Assembly (NCBI GenBank): GCA_026225945.1
Contig: JAMJFZ010000289.1
Span: 2,162,001 to 2,226,000, forward strand
Length of the DNA: 64,000 nucleotides
Reading direction: 5' to 3'
Source: Cricetomys ansorgei
Taxonomy: Eukaryota > Chordata > Mammalia > Rodentia > Nesomyidae
Positions 61,589 through 64,000 of this stretch are shown here, piece after piece (the stretch's first letter is position 1; each line of letters starts with the position of its first letter). A program made the translations under genes and the position numbers. Below the pieces are notes generated by a model. It ran no database searches, was not told the DNA's origin, and saw nothing but the letters and a program-made list of their open reading frames with translations.

Positions 61589-64000
61589 TTCTCGTACTCA
61601 TACGCATACTCCTGTAATACACTCTTTCTTCTTAAAGGCCTACTAATGTGGACTCAGATGACTGTGGATGGACTTACTGAGCAAATGGTAGAAATTCAGT
61701 TTGTTTTCCACTGTCCTGTCCCAGAAACATAATGTGTTAGGTGAATCACACTGAGCCTGAGCAGGGCTGCCGAGCAGCAGCACTCTCTCTCGGTCTTTTC
61801 TGGGGTGTTTTTGGCCCTGCCCCCTTTCTGGGTTTAGAGTTACCCCAAGGTCATTGTGGCCATCCTCCCAAAGGAAAGTCCAGCTGTTCTTAATTCTGAA
61901 TGGAACCATATCACCGCCTCTGGCCAATTCGGCTTTGTACTCTAAGCTCTGCCCAATCATTTCCCCTATATTGCTTATTAATGAGGAGAGGCAGAAACTT
62001 AAAAAAAGAACAAAGATTCTGGCTCAGCTACACAACTGATTGGCCACAGGGAAAGCATACCTGTTGAGGCAATGCTCTGCACGCCTTTCTCTCCCACTCA
62101 GTTCAGATAGCTGTGAAGTTTCTGGGCATCAGTGCATGCCTAAGAGTTAATTCGAGTTTCCAGAGTTCAAGAACAGCCAGTTAAGTTCCAGGCCTCCTTG
62201 TTTCCCATGGAAAGCCAGATGTGAAGCCTCACCAAAATGCATTCTGTTTCTTTGCACCCTACCTTGCCAGAAACTCTTACACGTTTCTGTAATAATAGCC
62301 AAGGTTTTGTGCTTAGCAGCAGCTGCTTGTAACATCTGCCAGATAATTACTGAGCTGAATCCGAATTCACCTGCCTTAACCCAAAAGTGTGAGATGAATT
62401 CCTGATCAAGGAATAAAAGATTGATTGCAGTTACATATTTCCATACTTGTTAATAATCACTGCTATAGACACCAGTAAAGAACAGATGCTTTCCTGGGGG
62501 AGGTGTAGAAGAGAGGGAGGTAGAAAGGGGGAAACTATCCAGGAGCACCCACTTTTAACTACATATGTATGCGTCTCACATTCAGCACGAGACACTGACA
62601 TTTGTTAACACCATTGTAAAAAGATGCCGTGGCGTATGCTTCACATTCTAGATTCTCTGCAGCACCTGCTGACGATCGAGCCCCCTTTTATGTGTGAGTA
62701 TCGGTGATTCAAAAGCTCATTATGGCTGTGTGTTACAACTTGCCTGTGAAAACCATTTCATGCTTTTGTAACATCCCCATGCAGGAATGGATCCAGATTA
62801 GATTCAGTGTGTACAGTTTGGCTTTTTTTCCCCCCACTCATAAGAACGTAAATTCCAGCAGAGCTATGCAGTTGCTACATTCTTGCATTGCAGTGGTGGT
62901 TGTGAACTCATTTGGAAATCCTGTTCGCCAGCCGCTAAGCTCTCATGCTCCTTGGTGAGGCTGAGTCTGTCCGCATGTGCAGGCGCGGCCCTGGATTCGT
63001 AGCTGTTTTCACATGTCAGCGTCACTAAGGTGAATCGCTTTTCTTCCACTCCTTGTGTAGCTAGAGGACAATTTACAACTAAGGCTTTCCTGCGCCACCC
63101 AAATAAGCTGTTTACACATGTTTCTGCAGCTTGCCATTTCGCTTTGTCATACTTCTGGTTTTTGTGGAGTTTTTGTGGGCTTTGTGATTGGTCATGTGCT
63201 GGAACTGCTCTGCATGTGCTGTTGCATTGTGGGATACCTGTTCTGGTGAACCCTGTTGATGTTGGGCTGAATGACCACAGAGACAGCTTTCTTCTTTCTC
63301 CTTGCTAACCAAATATCAAATATTTATAAAATCCCCATCATACTTCTCTTTAATAGAAGTAAATCAGCAAATACAGAAGGCGACTCATCATGCTTCTCGG
63401 GTTTTCGAGCTGGCTAAAGAACAAAACAGGCAATGCTTGTCATTAGTAGTGTTGCTTTCCTGGCCCGCTTCACCCACATTTTTTCTCTTGGTTTTATCCT
63501 AAGGGTTTATTTATATGAGTTCTCTCAAATTTTAGCATTGATATAGGTTTTCAAAATCCTGTTACCAACATTTAGATTTTATATTAAATTTTGTATAAAA
63601 CACAGTTAGGTTTTCCTGATATAATATGTTATGTGTTTTCGATTCATGAATTTTGAAAACAGCAAATCTACTATTCATTCTTTTTTGTAACACCTTAAGG
63701 AAAGTGTAGAAGGTGTTTTGTTTTGTTTTTAATAGATGAATGAATTAAATTGGGCCAGAATGAAAGCCAATGCTTGAATGCCTAAGGAAAATTTCCTAAC
63801 CTGTGTTTCTGCTAATAGTGTGGCCCTTTGGGTAGAAGTGTTACAAGGAGACTTACGGAGGATTTGAGTGTTCTTTTTGGAGGGCTGTGTGTAGTGTGGT
63901 GAGCTGTGTTCTGAGAGAATCCCTTCTCATTCTCTGTGGTTCTGTTTTACTTATGGCTTCTTGTGGTTGAGGGTTTGGAGGTTCAGCAGTATTGTCTTAC

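Larger units (their letters stand above)
59318..64000 (+). other. Mpdz: Mpdz intron 21 (continues beyond the window)
   Basis: No further Mpdz exon is found. Holds a GT/TA-rich stretch (60,220-60,290), an antisense B1, a CT/CA tract and, in 59,570-60,180 and 61,590-64,000, sequence I cannot assign to a family. Confidence 0.8.

Overview
The window is mammalian genomic DNA, from a muroid rodent. This rests on many B1, B2/B3, B4/RSINE-type and ID-type SINEs, rodent L1 3' ends, dinucleotide microsatellites and AT-rich introns with few CpGs. The protein it encodes is close to, but not identical with, mouse and rat as I remember them, so a cricetid or another muroid is more likely than Mus musculus. 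The species call is an inference.

One protein-coding gene fills the window on the + strand: the 5' half of Mpdz, which encodes MUPP1, the multi-PDZ scaffold of tight junctions and synapses. I place 21 coding exons from the ATG at 5907 to 59317. They total 3,224 coding bases (about 1,074 codons) and every splice junction keeps the frame. In order they encode the N-terminal L27 domain (exons 1-2), a linker (3), PDZ1 (4-5), PDZ2 (6-7), PDZ3 (8-10), a linker (11-12), PDZ4 (13-14), PDZ5 (15-16), a long linker (17-19) and most of PDZ6 (20-21). The first, noncoding exon and promoter are not visible and should lie upstream. The exons for the rest of PDZ6 and for PDZ7-13 lie downstream; 59318-64000 is intron.

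Layout: 1-5849 is upstream intron; 5850-8286 holds the start exon and L27 exon; 8287-23829 is a 15.5-kb intron with a decayed homeobox-like pseudogene and several repeat-free blocks; 23830-49849 is the exon-dense part; 50015-56372 is a 6.4-kb intron; 56373-59317 holds the last three exons.

I found no new multi-gene system. The most interesting items are local: a 47-bp intronic copy of part of exon 19 framed by splice-site-like bases (57447-57493); a homeobox-like pseudogene in intron 2; a near-perfect 73-bp tandem duplication just after exon 16; a pair of related segments flanking exon 3, one of which carries a 27-bp minisatellite; an in-frame ATG directly upstream of exon 2; and an apparently shifted acceptor at exon 20.
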